Source of the DNA: Sphingomonas sp.
GTDB lineage: Bacteria; Pseudomonadota; Alphaproteobacteria; Sphingomonadales; Sphingomonadaceae
Direction: 5' to 3'
DNA: 9,976 bases
Assembly (NCBI GenBank): GCA_013812805.1
Contig: JACCSV010000109.1
Span: forward strand, 1 to 9,976
The notes under the pieces were generated by a model. The model was not told where the DNA came from, did no database searches, and saw nothing but the letters and a program-made list of their open reading frames with translations. Both the position numbers and the translations under genes were made by a program. This document shows positions 1 through 9,401 of the stretch, in pieces (the stretch's first letter is position 1; each line of letters opens with the position of its first letter).

Positions 1-579
1 CGACGCCTCGGCCCAGAAGGCGTCTGCATCCGCACCGAACCGGTCGATCGGTTGCGCCTCTACAGTCCTGGGCGACGCCATCAGCGGCAGGTCGAACGCC
101 CGCGATTTGAGACCGATACGCCGACCAAGGAACCCGGAGCGGAGCGGACGAACCATCATCGGCGGTGACCCCAGCCTCACCCAGCCGAAGCGGTTGAACC
201 AGGCATGCGCCGCGCTTGCGTTGGGAAAGCCCCAGACGAACGACGCGCCTTCGCTCGCCGCCGCCGCCAGCGCCGCCTTGCCCAATCCCTTGAAGATGCC
301 ACGGCCGCGATACGCGGGGTCGACGACCAGATCGATCGCCAGATAGGCGCTGTGGCTCTCGCCGGAGGCGGTAACCTCCCACGGAACGAACCCAAGCACG
401 CCGACGATCTGGCCATTGCTGGCAGCGTCTCGCGCAACGGCGATGAGCGCCTGGCCCGCCGGCGGTCGAAATATCCACGCAAGATAGTGCGGCCTCCGCT
501 GATACCCCTCCGCCAGGAAGAGCCGGGCGATGTCCGTATCCAGCTCGCTCGAGTAAGGAAGAACGGCAAATTCGATCAT
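1..579 (-). CDS. GNAT-family N-acetyltransferase, C-terminus cut by window edge
   Basis: The frame is open from ATG at 577-579 down to base 1, giving 193 visible codons with no stop. GNAT enzymes transfer an acetyl group from acetyl-CoA to an amine, but the substrate here cannot be read. The translation has the GNAT order. A strand with IVGVLGF lies near residues 58-64. A beta4 strand, AIDLVVDP (81-88), runs into the acetyl-CoA pyrophosphate-binding turn YRGRGIF (90-96). A later strand, FVWGFPN (114-120), leads into the helix AHAWFNRFGW (about 124-133). About 60 further residues are visible beyond the standard fold, so the protein is longer than a minimal GNAT of about 150 aa and may have a second domain outside the window. 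It lies 19 nt downstream of the methyltransferase gene on the same strand and is probably co-transcribed with it. The gap shows no strong Shine-Dalgarno sequence. The family call is firm and the role is unknown. Confidence 0.82.
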   Translation of the reverse strand, partial: MIEFAVLPYSSELDTDIARLFLAEGYQRRPHYLAWIFRPPAGQALIAVARDAASNGQIVGVLGFVPWEVTASGESHSAYLAIDLVVDPAYRGRGIFKGLGKAALAAAASEGASFVWGFPNASAAHAWFNRFGWVRLGSPPMMVRPLRSGFLGRRIGLKSRAFDLPLMASPRTVEAQPIDRFGADADAFWAEAS

Positions 580-598
580 TGAGCGAACACTTGCGGTC

Positions 599-1312
599 TC
601 AATCGCCCGACTTGACCAGGTCGAAGGTGAGCGAGCCGTCGATCCATTCCCGACGCTTCACCGTCAGGCAATCGCCCATCCATTCGCGCAGAGCCGGCTC
701 GGGGATTCGGATGTGGTCCTCGTGGAGCGGCCAGTCGCCGCGCATCTTGGATGAAAACGCCTCGATCAGTGGCCGCCGGATCAGCGTTTGCCTCTTTATT
801 CGCGCCACGCGGGCCCACACCCTGGCGGCCCCGTCATTCAGAAGGTCGGGCCAGCTGGGCTCGATATCTTCGAGCACCAGTCGCGCATAACCTCCCGGTT
901 TGAGCACCCTCGCCATCTCGACGAGGCACCGTCCGGGGTCTCGGACGTGATTGAGGCTCCAGAAAGAAAGCGCGGCATCGAACTGCTCGTCAGGGAAGGG
1001 CAAGGCCTCCCCGTCCGCGGCGATGAATCGCGGCTCGGGCCCGGATTTGCGGAAGGCCGCGCCGAACTCGATCCATTCGCGCGAGCGCCACAGCTCGCTG
1101 GGGTCGACAACCACATAGTCGACGTCGGACCGGAGGAATCGCGCGGCAAGGCCAGCACCGCCGCCGATATCGACCACGCTGCCGCTTAGCGACCCGAGGA
1201 ACTGCCGGTGCGGCTCATAGTCCTGCAGCAGCAGCTGTTCCCGTTCGTCGGACGCGACCAGCTCCTCGTACCAGCCCTCCATGAGCGACAATCGGGATTG
1301 ATAATCGCTCAT
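599..1312 (-). CDS. Class I SAM-dependent methyltransferase (Methyltransf_11 type)
   Basis: This is a 237-aa cytoplasmic methyltransferase, complete from ATG at 1310-1312 to TGA at 599-601. Motif I, the SAM-binding glycine loop, is VVDIGGGAG at residues 46-54. The acidic end of strand beta2 is VVVDPS (67-72). The segment around D100, followed by LPFPDEQFDAALSFWSLNHV (104-123) and MARVLKPGG (133-141), is the classic Methyltransf_11 core. The C-terminal ~90 residues are variable and probably form the acceptor-binding part. The acceptor cannot be inferred. The family methylates small molecules, lipids, quinone precursors and sugars. It is the first gene of a two-gene minus-strand unit with the GNAT gene, and diverges from the surface-polysaccharide acyltransferase gene across a 105-bp spacer. 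Its Shine-Dalgarno is weak: a GGAG lies about 13 nt from the ATG. The second Met (residue 11) has no better ribosome site, so the upstream ATG is kept. Confidence 0.88.
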   Translation of the reverse strand: MSDYQSRLSLMEGWYEELVASDEREQLLLQDYEPHRQFLGSLSGSVVDIGGGAGLAARFLRSDVDYVVVDPSELWRSREWIEFGAAFRKSGPEPRFIAADGEALPFPDEQFDAALSFWSLNHVRDPGRCLVEMARVLKPGGYARLVLEDIEPSWPDLLNDGAARVWARVARIKRQTLIRRPLIEAFSSKMRGDWPLHEDHIRIPEPALREWMGDCLTVKRREWIDGSLTFDLVKSGD

Positions 1313-1417
1313 GTACGGAAAAACGCTCCAGGCTCATCTCAATTCACGCCGGCAAATCCCGGGGATCGCTTCACTCAGCCACTAGCGGACTTTTTTGCTT
1401 TGTGCATTGGGGCACCG
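1313..1417. promoter_or_regulatory. Divergent intergenic region with small palindrome
   Basis: These 105 bp separate the starts of the methyltransferase (minus) and acyltransferase (plus) genes, so promoters for both must lie here or inside the neighbouring coding sequence. I see no convincing -35/-10 pair on either strand. The notable elements are a perfect inverted repeat ATCCC-G-GGGAT at 1356-1366, which could be a small operator, and a six-T run at 1391-1396. The plus-strand gene has a modest GGGG (1409-1412) five bases before its ATG. Confidence 0.4.
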
Positions 1418-3301
1418 ATGGCCACCAATCCCCCGCAGCTTTCCCGGCGCCCCGACATCGACGGCTTGAGAGCGGTCGCGATCATACCCGTCGTCCTGTT
1501 CCACGCCAGCATACCCGGGTTTCAGGGCGGCTTCGTCGGGGTCGATATCTTCTTCGTCATCTCCGGCTATCTGATTACCAGGATCATCGCCAAGGAGGTT
1601 TCGGCCAAAGGCTCGTTCAATTTCTGGAACTTCTACGCGCGGCGGGCGCGACGGCTGCTTCCCGCGGCGCTGCTCGTCATCGTCGCGTCCGCGCTCGTCA
1701 GTTTCCTCCTCGTCTCGCCGCTCGAGCAATCGAAGCTCGCCCCGAGCGCGGTGGCGGCGCTCTTCTACGTTTCCAACATCTTCTACTGGCGCCGGACGAC
1801 GGACTATTTCGATCCCGTCGCCGAATCCGACATCTACCTGCACACCTGGTCGCTGGCGGTAGAAGAACAATTCTACCTGGTCTGGCCGGCGCTCCTCCTG
1901 CTGGCGTTCAAGTTCAGGAACGGGCCCGTGATCGCGATGGGCGCGGTCTTGATCCTGTCCTATTTTCTGAGCGCGATGCTGTCCTATCACAGCCAGCCCC
2001 TGGCCTTCTTCCTGTCGCCGTTCAGGGCCTGGGAGTTCGCTATTGGCGGACTGGTCGGCTTCCTTCCGGACCGTCGGCGGCGCTGGGCCTCTGCGGTTGC
2101 ACTTCTCGGCCTGCTGCTGGTCGCCGTTCCGGTCGTGGCTCTGTCCAGCGACGGGATTTATCCCGGCTTTGTCGCGATGATCCCGGTGCTGGGGACCGCA
2201 GCGCTGCTCGCCTCGGGAAGCTCGGACCATCCGGTTTCCCAACTTCTGCGCTCATCGCCGATGCGGCTGATCGGCCTGCTCAGCTACAGCTGGTACCTGT
2301 GGCACTGGCCGGTCCTGATTTTCGGCTCGGAGCTTCTCGGAGATCCCACTCTCGTCGAGCGGATCGGACTTGCTCTAGCGTCGCTGGGGCTGGCGGGCCT
2401 GACCTACGTCCTGGTCGAAAAACCCATTCGGATCAGCGCCTATCTCGCCCCGCGCCCGCTCTTGACCCTGGGCCTTGCAGCAGCGGGTACCGCCGCCTCG
2501 GCCGGAGCAATCGGCGCTTTGTGGTTTCAAGCCAAGTCGGAGATGCTTTCGCCACCCTACCGCGCTTTCACCCTGGCCAGCCGCGACCGAGTCTCATTCC
2601 CGGGCTGCGCGACGGACTTCGCCGACAGCAAGGTGCGCACCTGCTCGTTCGGGGAGGGCGAAAAGACGCTGGCGCTACTCGGCGATTCCCACGCTCAAAT
2701 GTGGTTTCCGGCCATCCAGGCGGCCGCTCGCGGGTATCGGATCGTGACCTTTTTCAAGAATGCCTGCCCCGCCGCTGCCGTTCCCGCCTTCAATCGACGG
2801 CTCAACAGGGTCGAGACCGAATGCGCCGAGTGGAGGGACAAGGCGATCCGGCAAATCCGCGCGCTCGCTCCGGCGGCGGTGATCGTGACCAGTGCGCAGG
2901 GTCACGCCGACGATCCCGTCCGCTGGCGCGACGGCTATCGGCGGACGTTGACCCAGCTCGCGCCGAGCCGCGTGATCCTGATCAATGTTACCCCCAGGTT
3001 CCCGTCTTCGGTCCCGGAATGCCTGGCGCGGGCCGTGCATTCGGGCACCGGCGATTGCTCGGTTTCGAGAATTGAAGCGATCAATCCCAGCGTCATCGCG
3101 GCCGAGTTCGCCGCCGCGAAGGGGTTGCCTCATGTGCGGGTCCTGGACCTGACGGACGAGCTTTGCGGGCCCGTCACCTGCGAGCCGACGCGCAACGGCC
3201 AGGTTTTGTATCGCGACACGAACCACGTCACCGAATCCTATGCGCGGCAACTCTCGCCGCACGTCGAGCGCCAACTTGAGACCGTCGTCGCGGCGCATTA
3301 G
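1418..3301 (+). CDS. Acyltransferase 3 (OafA/YrhL-like) fused to C-terminal SGNH domain
   Basis: This is a 627-aa inner-membrane O-acyltransferase, probably acetylating a cell-surface polysaccharide (LPS, capsule or exopolysaccharide). Members of the family pass acyl groups across the membrane. The N-terminal AT3 domain (about 1-370) contains the family R-X10-H motif (R18...H29, in DGLRAVAIIPVVLFHA), GGFVGVDIFFVISGYLI, the conserved HTWSLAVEEQFYLVWP beginning at H142, and SYSWYLWHWP at 289-298. It has roughly ten hydrophobic segments, and a last membrane span lies near 348-370. The C-terminal periplasmic domain (about 415-627) is SGNH-like: block I is LLGDSH with nucleophile S424, and the catalytic pair is D600-x-x-H603 in RDTNHVT. 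An in-frame extension back to 1208 exists, but it would overlap the start of the opposing methyltransferase gene. ATG 1418 begins immediately before the conserved AT3 N-terminus, so it was chosen. The gene is followed after 35 nt by the beta-helix gene, a likely operon. The acceptor polysaccharide and the acyl group are not determined by the sequence. Confidence 0.93.
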   Translation: MATNPPQLSRRPDIDGLRAVAIIPVVLFHASIPGFQGGFVGVDIFFVISGYLITRIIAKEVSAKGSFNFWNFYARRARRLLPAALLVIVASALVSFLLVSPLEQSKLAPSAVAALFYVSNIFYWRRTTDYFDPVAESDIYLHTWSLAVEEQFYLVWPALLLLAFKFRNGPVIAMGAVLILSYFLSAMLSYHSQPLAFFLSPFRAWEFAIGGLVGFLPDRRRRWASAVALLGLLLVAVPVVALSSDGIYPGFVAMIPVLGTAALLASGSSDHPVSQLLRSSPMRLIGLLSYSWYLWHWPVLIFGSELLGDPTLVERIGLALASLGLAGLTYVLVEKPIRISAYLAPRPLLTLGLAAAGTAASAGAIGALWFQAKSEMLSPPYRAFTLASRDRVSFPGCATDFADSKVRTCSFGEGEKTLALLGDSHAQMWFPAIQAAARGYRIVTFFKNACPAAAVPAFNRRLNRVETECAEWRDKAIRQIRALAPAAVIVTSAQGHADDPVRWRDGYRRTLTQLAPSRVILINVTPRFPSSVPECLARAVHSGTGDCSVSRIEAINPSVIAAEFAAAKGLPHVRVLDLTDELCGPVTCEPTRNGQVLYRDTNHVTESYARQLSPHVERQLETVVAAH

Positions 3302-3336
3302 GCGGCGGTTCAGTTGGCGGGCTGCAAAGGGGCCGA

Positions 3337-4764
3337 ATGGATCCGACCAGGCGGGAATTCGTAGCCGGCGCAGCAGCGGCCGGGCTGCTGTCGAGCGCAT
3401 GCCAGGCCTCCACCGGCGACGAGCTGACGCCGGAGATGTTCGGCGCGAAAGGCGACGGCCGGACCAATGACACGGCCGCCCTCCAGGCCCTGGCCGATCA
3501 GGTCAATGCGCGCGGCGGCGGCACAGTCGTTCTTCGCGGGGTCACCTACATCGTTGGAAGCCACGACCAGAGCGCCAGATCGAAGGGCGGCCGGGGCAGC
3601 GATTTCGCCTTTCCGCCCGGCCGAATCCTGCAGTTCGCCGATTGCCGCTCGCCGGTCATTGTTCGCGGCAACGGCGCCAAGCTGCGCGCGGCGGCTGGAC
3701 TGCGCTTCGGTTATTTCGATCCCGCGACCGGGCGGCCGTTCGAAGGTGGAACCGGCGCCGCCGAGCGCGGCTACCGAGCCTCGCCCTATTTCGGGATGAT
3801 CGAGGCGCTGAACTGCACCGCGCTCGTGGAAATCACCGACGTCGAGCTCGACGGCAATCTCGACGCCCTCGAAATCGGCGGCCGGTGGGGCAAGGGCCGC
3901 CAGATCTCCGGCTCGGGCATCCTGCTCGCGGGAAACAGCGGCCCGGAGCGGCTGTCGCGAATCTATAGCCACCACCACCCGCTCGACGGGATGAAGATCA
4001 CCGGCCCCAACGAGCGGGCCACGTCGAGCACGATCAGCGACGTCAGCTGCGAGTATAATGCGCGGCAAGGCTGCAGCCTGACCGGCGGGCGCAATTACCA
4101 TTTCCTGCGCTGCCGCTTCCGGCACACCGGCAAGGGACGGATCAAGAGCCAGCCCAAGGCCGGCTTCGATATCGAGCCGGGCCGCGAGCGAATCGCCCGC
4201 AACCTCTCCTTCCGGGACTGCGAATTCGCCAACAATGACGGGTTCGGGATGGCCGCGGGCGGCGGCGATTCGTTGGGATCGACGTTCGATGCCTGCACAT
4301 TCATCGGCACCACCAACTGGTCGGCCTGGCCGAACAAGCCGGGGATCCGCTTCAACAAATGCAATTTCGTCGGCGCGATCACCAGGGGCTTCGGCGACCC
4401 GGACCCCGCTCGCGCCGCGCAATTTCACGATTGCAGCTTTCGCGACGACCCGGCGCTCAGCCCTACTCGCCAGGTCTATGGCGACCCCGATTGGAACCAG
4501 TCGATTGCGGTGCTCAGGCGCAGCGCCAACGTGCTGTTCAACCGCTGCGACTTCGCCTTGACCCACCAGGGCACGCTGCCGTGGAGCAAGGCGGACGTGA
4601 TCTTCGCCGATTGCCGGATGTCGCAGCGCTCCAGCGCCCAGTCGCGGCCGCTCGGCACCTATCGCGGGACCACCATCATTACCGGCAGCGCCGACCTGGC
4701 TGGATCACGCATCCTCGGCGACGTCATTTTGAACGGCGCGAAGCTGCCTCGAACCACAGCGTGA
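3337..4764 (+). CDS. Exported right-handed beta-helix protein, pectate-lyase superfamily
   Basis: This is a 475-aa protein with a Tat-type signal: TRREFVAG (twin arginines R5-R6) followed by a short Ala/Gly/Leu stretch to about residue 24. C22 could be a lipidation site, but LSSAC is a poor lipobox; cleavage after CQA (22-24) is an alternative. The mature N-terminus, MFGAKGDGRTNDTAAL (34-49), is the hallmark of the Pectate_lyase_3 / glycoside hydrolase 28-like family, and GGGTVVLRG follows. The rest reads as beta-helix rungs, with a recurring x-C-x-F motif at C259, C295, C320, C342, C366 and C404 and a final C426 (DCRM). These probably stack as a cysteine ladder inside the helix. Family members cleave or bind acidic polysaccharides, but no catalytic residues can be assigned with confidence here. 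ATG 3337 has AAAGGGG four bases upstream. It lies 35 nt after the acyltransferase gene and its stop overlaps the DUF488 start. A role in trimming or binding the polysaccharide acylated by its neighbour is inference. Confidence 0.85.
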   Translation: MDPTRREFVAGAAAAGLLSSACQASTGDELTPEMFGAKGDGRTNDTAALQALADQVNARGGGTVVLRGVTYIVGSHDQSARSKGGRGSDFAFPPGRILQFADCRSPVIVRGNGAKLRAAAGLRFGYFDPATGRPFEGGTGAAERGYRASPYFGMIEALNCTALVEITDVELDGNLDALEIGGRWGKGRQISGSGILLAGNSGPERLSRIYSHHHPLDGMKITGPNERATSSTISDVSCEYNARQGCSLTGGRNYHFLRCRFRHTGKGRIKSQPKAGFDIEPGRERIARNLSFRDCEFANNDGFGMAAGGGDSLGSTFDACTFIGTTNWSAWPNKPGIRFNKCNFVGAITRGFGDPDPARAAQFHDCSFRDDPALSPTRQVYGDPDWNQSIAVLRRSANVLFNRCDFALTHQGTLPWSKADVIFADCRMSQRSSAQSRPLGTYRGTTIITGSADLAGSRILGDVILNGAKLPRTTA

Positions 4765-5192
4765 CGATCTTCACCATCGGCTACGAAGGCGCGACGGTCG
4801 CGGAGTTCCTGGACGCGCTGACGCGAGCCGGCGTCGGACGCCTGATTGACGTCCGCGCTCTGCCCCTCTCCCGCCGCCCGGGCTTCTCGAAAACCGCGCT
4901 CCGGGCCGCTCTGCAGGAGGTCGGCATCGATTATGCCCACCTGCGCGCGCTCGGCACGCCGGCGGACGGCCGCGCCGCCGCCCGCGCCGGCCGGCACGAC
5001 GACCTCAAGCGCATCTACGCCAGCCAGCTAGAACTTCCCGAGGCCATCGCCCAGGGCGCGATGATGCTCGAGCTGGCGGCGGAAAAACCCACGGCGCTGC
5101 TCTGCTTCGAGCGCGATCCCGCCGTCTGCCATCGCACGCTGTTGCTCGATGCCGTCGCGCCCGGTGCACCGGTCGAGCATCTGTTCGCCTAG
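4761..5192 (+). CDS. DUF488 family protein
   Basis: This is a 143-aa protein of the DUF488 family, which has no established biochemical function that I can name. The hallmarks are TIGYEGATVAEFLDAL at 5-20, LIDVRALPLSRRPGFSK at 28-44, and the conserved C-terminal cluster C115-F-E117-R-D-P-A-V-C123-H124-R125. The Cys/His/Arg set suggests a metal or nucleotide site, but that is speculation. The start is GTG 4761, which overlaps the preceding TGA as GTGA, so translation is probably coupled to the beta-helix gene. The frame extends further upstream, but only as a shadow of that gene, and the IGYEG motif normally sits near the N-terminus. Its stop (5190-5192) overlaps the stop of the convergent SIMPL gene. 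No signal peptide is present, so it is cytoplasmic. Confidence 0.88.
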   Translation: MTIFTIGYEGATVAEFLDALTRAGVGRLIDVRALPLSRRPGFSKTALRAALQEVGIDYAHLRALGTPADGRAAARAGRHDDLKRIYASQLELPEAIAQGAMMLELAAEKPTALLCFERDPAVCHRTLLLDAVAPGAPVEHLFA

Positions 5193-5947
5193 CGGGCGAG
5201 CTCGAACTGCATAGAGACGTTGGCTCCGACGCTGACCTCGCCGGGAGCGATCGGCGTCGGCGGCGGCGGCGCACCCGGCGCCATCATGCGCGAGCCGGTC
5301 ACCACGATCTGCTCGACCGGATAATGGCCACCACCCTCGCTGATCGACAGGATGCGAACGACGCGCATGCCCGCCGCCCGAGCATACAGCTCGGCGCGCT
5401 GGCGGCCGGTGGCGATCGCTTCGACCCGGGCCTCGTTTTGGGCCGCTTTTGGCTCGTCGAGCGTGAAGTTGGGGCCGTTGATCTCGTTGGCGCCGACGCT
5501 GACCAGCGCGTCGATCACCCGGCCCATCTCGCCCAGCCGGCGCAGCTGCACCTGAACGCTGTTGCGCGCTTCATAGCCGATGATCCGCGGCGGATCGGGC
5601 ATTCGCCCCCGCATTTGCGCCTCCCGCTCTGGGTTGTTGTAGCGCGGCTGCAGGCTGATCGCGGAGGTCTGGATGTCCCGCTCGGCGATTCCGGCGCGGC
5701 GCAGCACGGCGATGACCGAATCCATCTGCCGGCTGTTGGCGGCCATCGCCTCGGCCGCGTTGCGGCCTTGAGTGACCACCCCGGCGCTGAAGTTCGCAAG
5801 GTCGGGAGTCCGCCGGCTTCGCCCCTCGGCGCTGAGGCTGAGCAGCGCGCTGCCGGGCCCAAGCGGGGAGATGGCGGTCGTCGGCGAGGTCTGCGCGACG
5901 GCCGGCGTCGCGGTCGCTAGCAAAACCAGGATCAGAAACGTCTTCAT
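5189..5947 (-). CDS. SIMPL-domain (DUF541) secreted protein
   Basis: This is a 252-aa periplasmic or outer-surface protein. Residues 1-18 form a clean Sec signal peptide (MKTFLILVLLATATPAVA, predicted cut before Q19). The SIMPL/DUF541 domain follows: LSLSAEGRSRRTPDLANFSAGVVTQG, AANSRQMDSVIAVLRRAGIAERDIQT, an SISLQPRY strand, then a long helix-strand region with ALVSVGANEINGPNFTLD and RQRAELYARAAGMRVVRIL, and a C-terminal VSVGANVSMQFEL strand. The function is poorly known in bacteria; members form oligomeric channel-like or chaperone-like assemblies and have been tied to envelope or oxidative stress. ATG 5945-5947 has a strong GGAGGGTG ribosome site about three bases upstream and directly precedes the signal peptide. 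The same frame stays open upstream to 6583, but only antisense-like shadow lies there. It is separated by 59 nt from the host-attachment gene, on the same strand. The stop is shared through CTAG with the convergent DUF488 gene. Confidence 0.9.
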   Translation of the reverse strand: MKTFLILVLLATATPAVAQTSPTTAISPLGPGSALLSLSAEGRSRRTPDLANFSAGVVTQGRNAAEAMAANSRQMDSVIAVLRRAGIAERDIQTSAISLQPRYNNPEREAQMRGRMPDPPRIIGYEARNSVQVQLRRLGEMGRVIDALVSVGANEINGPNFTLDEPKAAQNEARVEAIATGRQRAELYARAAGMRVVRILSISEGGGHYPVEQIVVTGSRMMAPGAPPPPTPIAPGEVSVGANVSMQFELAR

Positions 5948-5949
5948 GT

Positions 5950-5957
5950 CACCCTCC
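5950..5957 (-). promoter_or_regulatory. Strong Shine-Dalgarno of the SIMPL gene
   Basis: On the minus strand GGAGGGTG lies immediately before the ATG at 5945-5947 and fixes the start of the SIMPL protein inside a much longer open frame. A CTCC about 12 nt upstream could pair weakly with it, but four base pairs are not convincing. Confidence 0.7.
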
Positions 5958-5981
5958 AGTTGAATTTCCGGAGGCGTAACA

Positions 5982-5987
5982 ATTATC
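5982..5987 (-). promoter_or_regulatory. Possible -10 element (GATAAT) for the SIMPL gene
   Basis: In the 59-nt gap between the host-attachment and SIMPL genes the minus strand reads GATAAT, five of six matches to the sigma70-type -10 box. It lies about 35 nt before the SIMPL start in the only AT-rich patch of the gap. No good -35 hexamer is found at 16-18 nt upstream, so this is only a candidate internal promoter. Confidence 0.25.
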
Positions 5988-6006
5988 GGTGCCGGGTCGT
6001 TGCAGC

Positions 6007-6462
6007 TCAGGCCGGAGGAGCGGCTTCGCCGATCAGCAATTCCTCGATGTCCCGGATCGGTCGGTCGGTCATCTCCTTGTTGAAGGTCGCGACGATCCTT
6101 CTCTCCACTTCCTTGTGGAGCTCCTTGCGAAGCACGCCCAGCGCCTTGGGCGGCGCAACCACAACCAGCGCCTCGAAATCGTTGCGCAACGCCCGTTTCT
6201 TGAGCTCCTCGGCGGCGTCCTTCACCCAGCGGTCCTCTTCCTGCTGGTGAAAGTCGGTCTCTTCCATCGTGTCGCGGCCCATCCCAACCCGCGGCGACTG
6301 CGATCCCGGAGCATCCGTCTTGATGTCGCGATCCTTGCGGTCCTGGCGCTCGTCGTGCGCTTCGGTCCGCAGGTCGATGATTTCCGCATCGCCCTGATTG
6401 CGAAGGAACAGCATTTTCTTGCCGTCGGCGACGAGAACGAGTGCTCCGTGGGGAATGGCCAT
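6007..6462 (-). CDS. Host-attachment family protein (Host_attach, PF10116 type)
   Basis: This is a 151-aa soluble protein of the family named 'protein required for attachment to host cells' after Agrobacterium work. As I recall, later profile studies place it among bacterial relatives of archaeo-eukaryotic release factor domains (baeRF), which suggests a ribosome-linked rather than adhesive role. The visible family pattern is an N-terminal strand with ADG (HGALVLVADGKKMLFLRN, 5-22), a charged variable middle with MEETDFHQQEEDRWVKDAAEEL, and a conserved C-terminal half: DFEALVVVAPPKALGVLRK, then EVERRIVATFNKEMTDRPIRDIEELL. There is no signal peptide or membrane segment, so it is probably cytoplasmic despite its name. 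ATG 6460-6462 is preceded at 10 nt by AAGGAG, which lies inside a perfect hairpin (listed separately). It sits 62 nt after gyrA and 59 nt before the SIMPL gene, all on one strand. The family call is good and the function is unsettled. Confidence 0.85.
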   Translation of the reverse strand: MAIPHGALVLVADGKKMLFLRNQGDAEIIDLRTEAHDERQDRKDRDIKTDAPGSQSPRVGMGRDTMEETDFHQQEEDRWVKDAAEELKKRALRNDFEALVVVAPPKALGVLRKELHKEVERRIVATFNKEMTDRPIRDIEELLIGEAAPPA

Positions 6463-6471
6463 CGCGATGTT

Positions 6472-6495
6472 TCTCCTTGAATGGTTTCAAGGAGA
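6472..6495 (-). promoter_or_regulatory. Hairpin sequestering the Shine-Dalgarno of the host-attachment gene
   Basis: On the minus strand, arms TCTCCTTGAA (6495-6486) and TTCAAGGAGA (6481-6472) pair perfectly over 10 bp around an ACCA loop (6485-6482). The 3' arm contains the whole AAGGAG ribosome site of the gene starting at 6462, so the folded leader would block initiation. About four G-C and six A-U pairs, with A-U pairs next to the loop, make it moderately stable for such a GC-rich genome. This fits a temperature-, protein- or ribosome-controlled translational switch. It could instead be a DNA operator or a second gyrA end hairpin. The pairing is seen directly; regulation is inferred. Confidence 0.6.
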
Positions 6496-6497
6496 GC

Positions 6498-6521
6498 AAC
6501 GCCGCCCGGCTCGGCGGCGTT
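6498..6521 (-). terminator. GC-rich hairpin 3 nt after the gyrA stop, terminator-like
   Basis: Perfect 9-bp arms AACGCCGCC (6498-6506) and GGCGGCGTT (6513-6521) enclose a 6-nt loop. On the minus strand the stem begins three bases after the gyrA TAG and is followed by GCTCTCCTT rather than a run of T. It could be a weak intrinsic terminator, or a 3' end stabiliser for gyrA mRNA with read-through into the next gene. Only two bases separate it from the Shine-Dalgarno hairpin, so the two stems could stack. Confidence 0.55.
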
Positions 6522-6524
6522 CCG

Positions 6525-9299
<2,775 letters not shown>

Positions 9300-9360
9300 A
9301 AGCCTGTCCTATCTGAGTAAACTGAGCACGTGGGGAGAGAGCGCAAGACCGCGCCGCCCC

Positions 9361-9378
9361 GGATTGCAAATCCTAGCC
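9361..9378. repeat. Copy 1 of an imperfect 18-bp motif with dyad symmetry
   Basis: The sequence GGATTGCAAATCCTAGCC has inverted arms GGATT and AATCC around GCA. It matches copy 2 (9487-9504) at 14 of 18 positions, with AATCCTAG identical. Two symmetric copies in one intergenic region, 126 bp apart, could be operator sites, but chance is not excluded. Confidence 0.3.
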
Positions 9379-9401
9379 CAGAGCGCACCCGAGCACCACC
9401 C

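Noticed and set aside
1208..1417. In-frame 70-codon upstream extension of the acyltransferase
   Set aside because: It overlaps the start of the opposing methyltransferase gene and lacks family sequence; the conserved AT3 N-terminus begins just after ATG 1418.
1402..3075. A 557-codon plus-strand frame inside the acyltransferase gene
   Set aside because: It is rich in Arg, Gly and Pro with no membrane segments or motifs, and overlaps the well-supported AT3-SGNH frame.
3310..4566. A 418-codon minus-strand open frame opposite the beta-helix gene
   Set aside because: It is a high-GC antisense shadow with no domain pattern; the plus strand has signal peptide, family motif and ribosome site.
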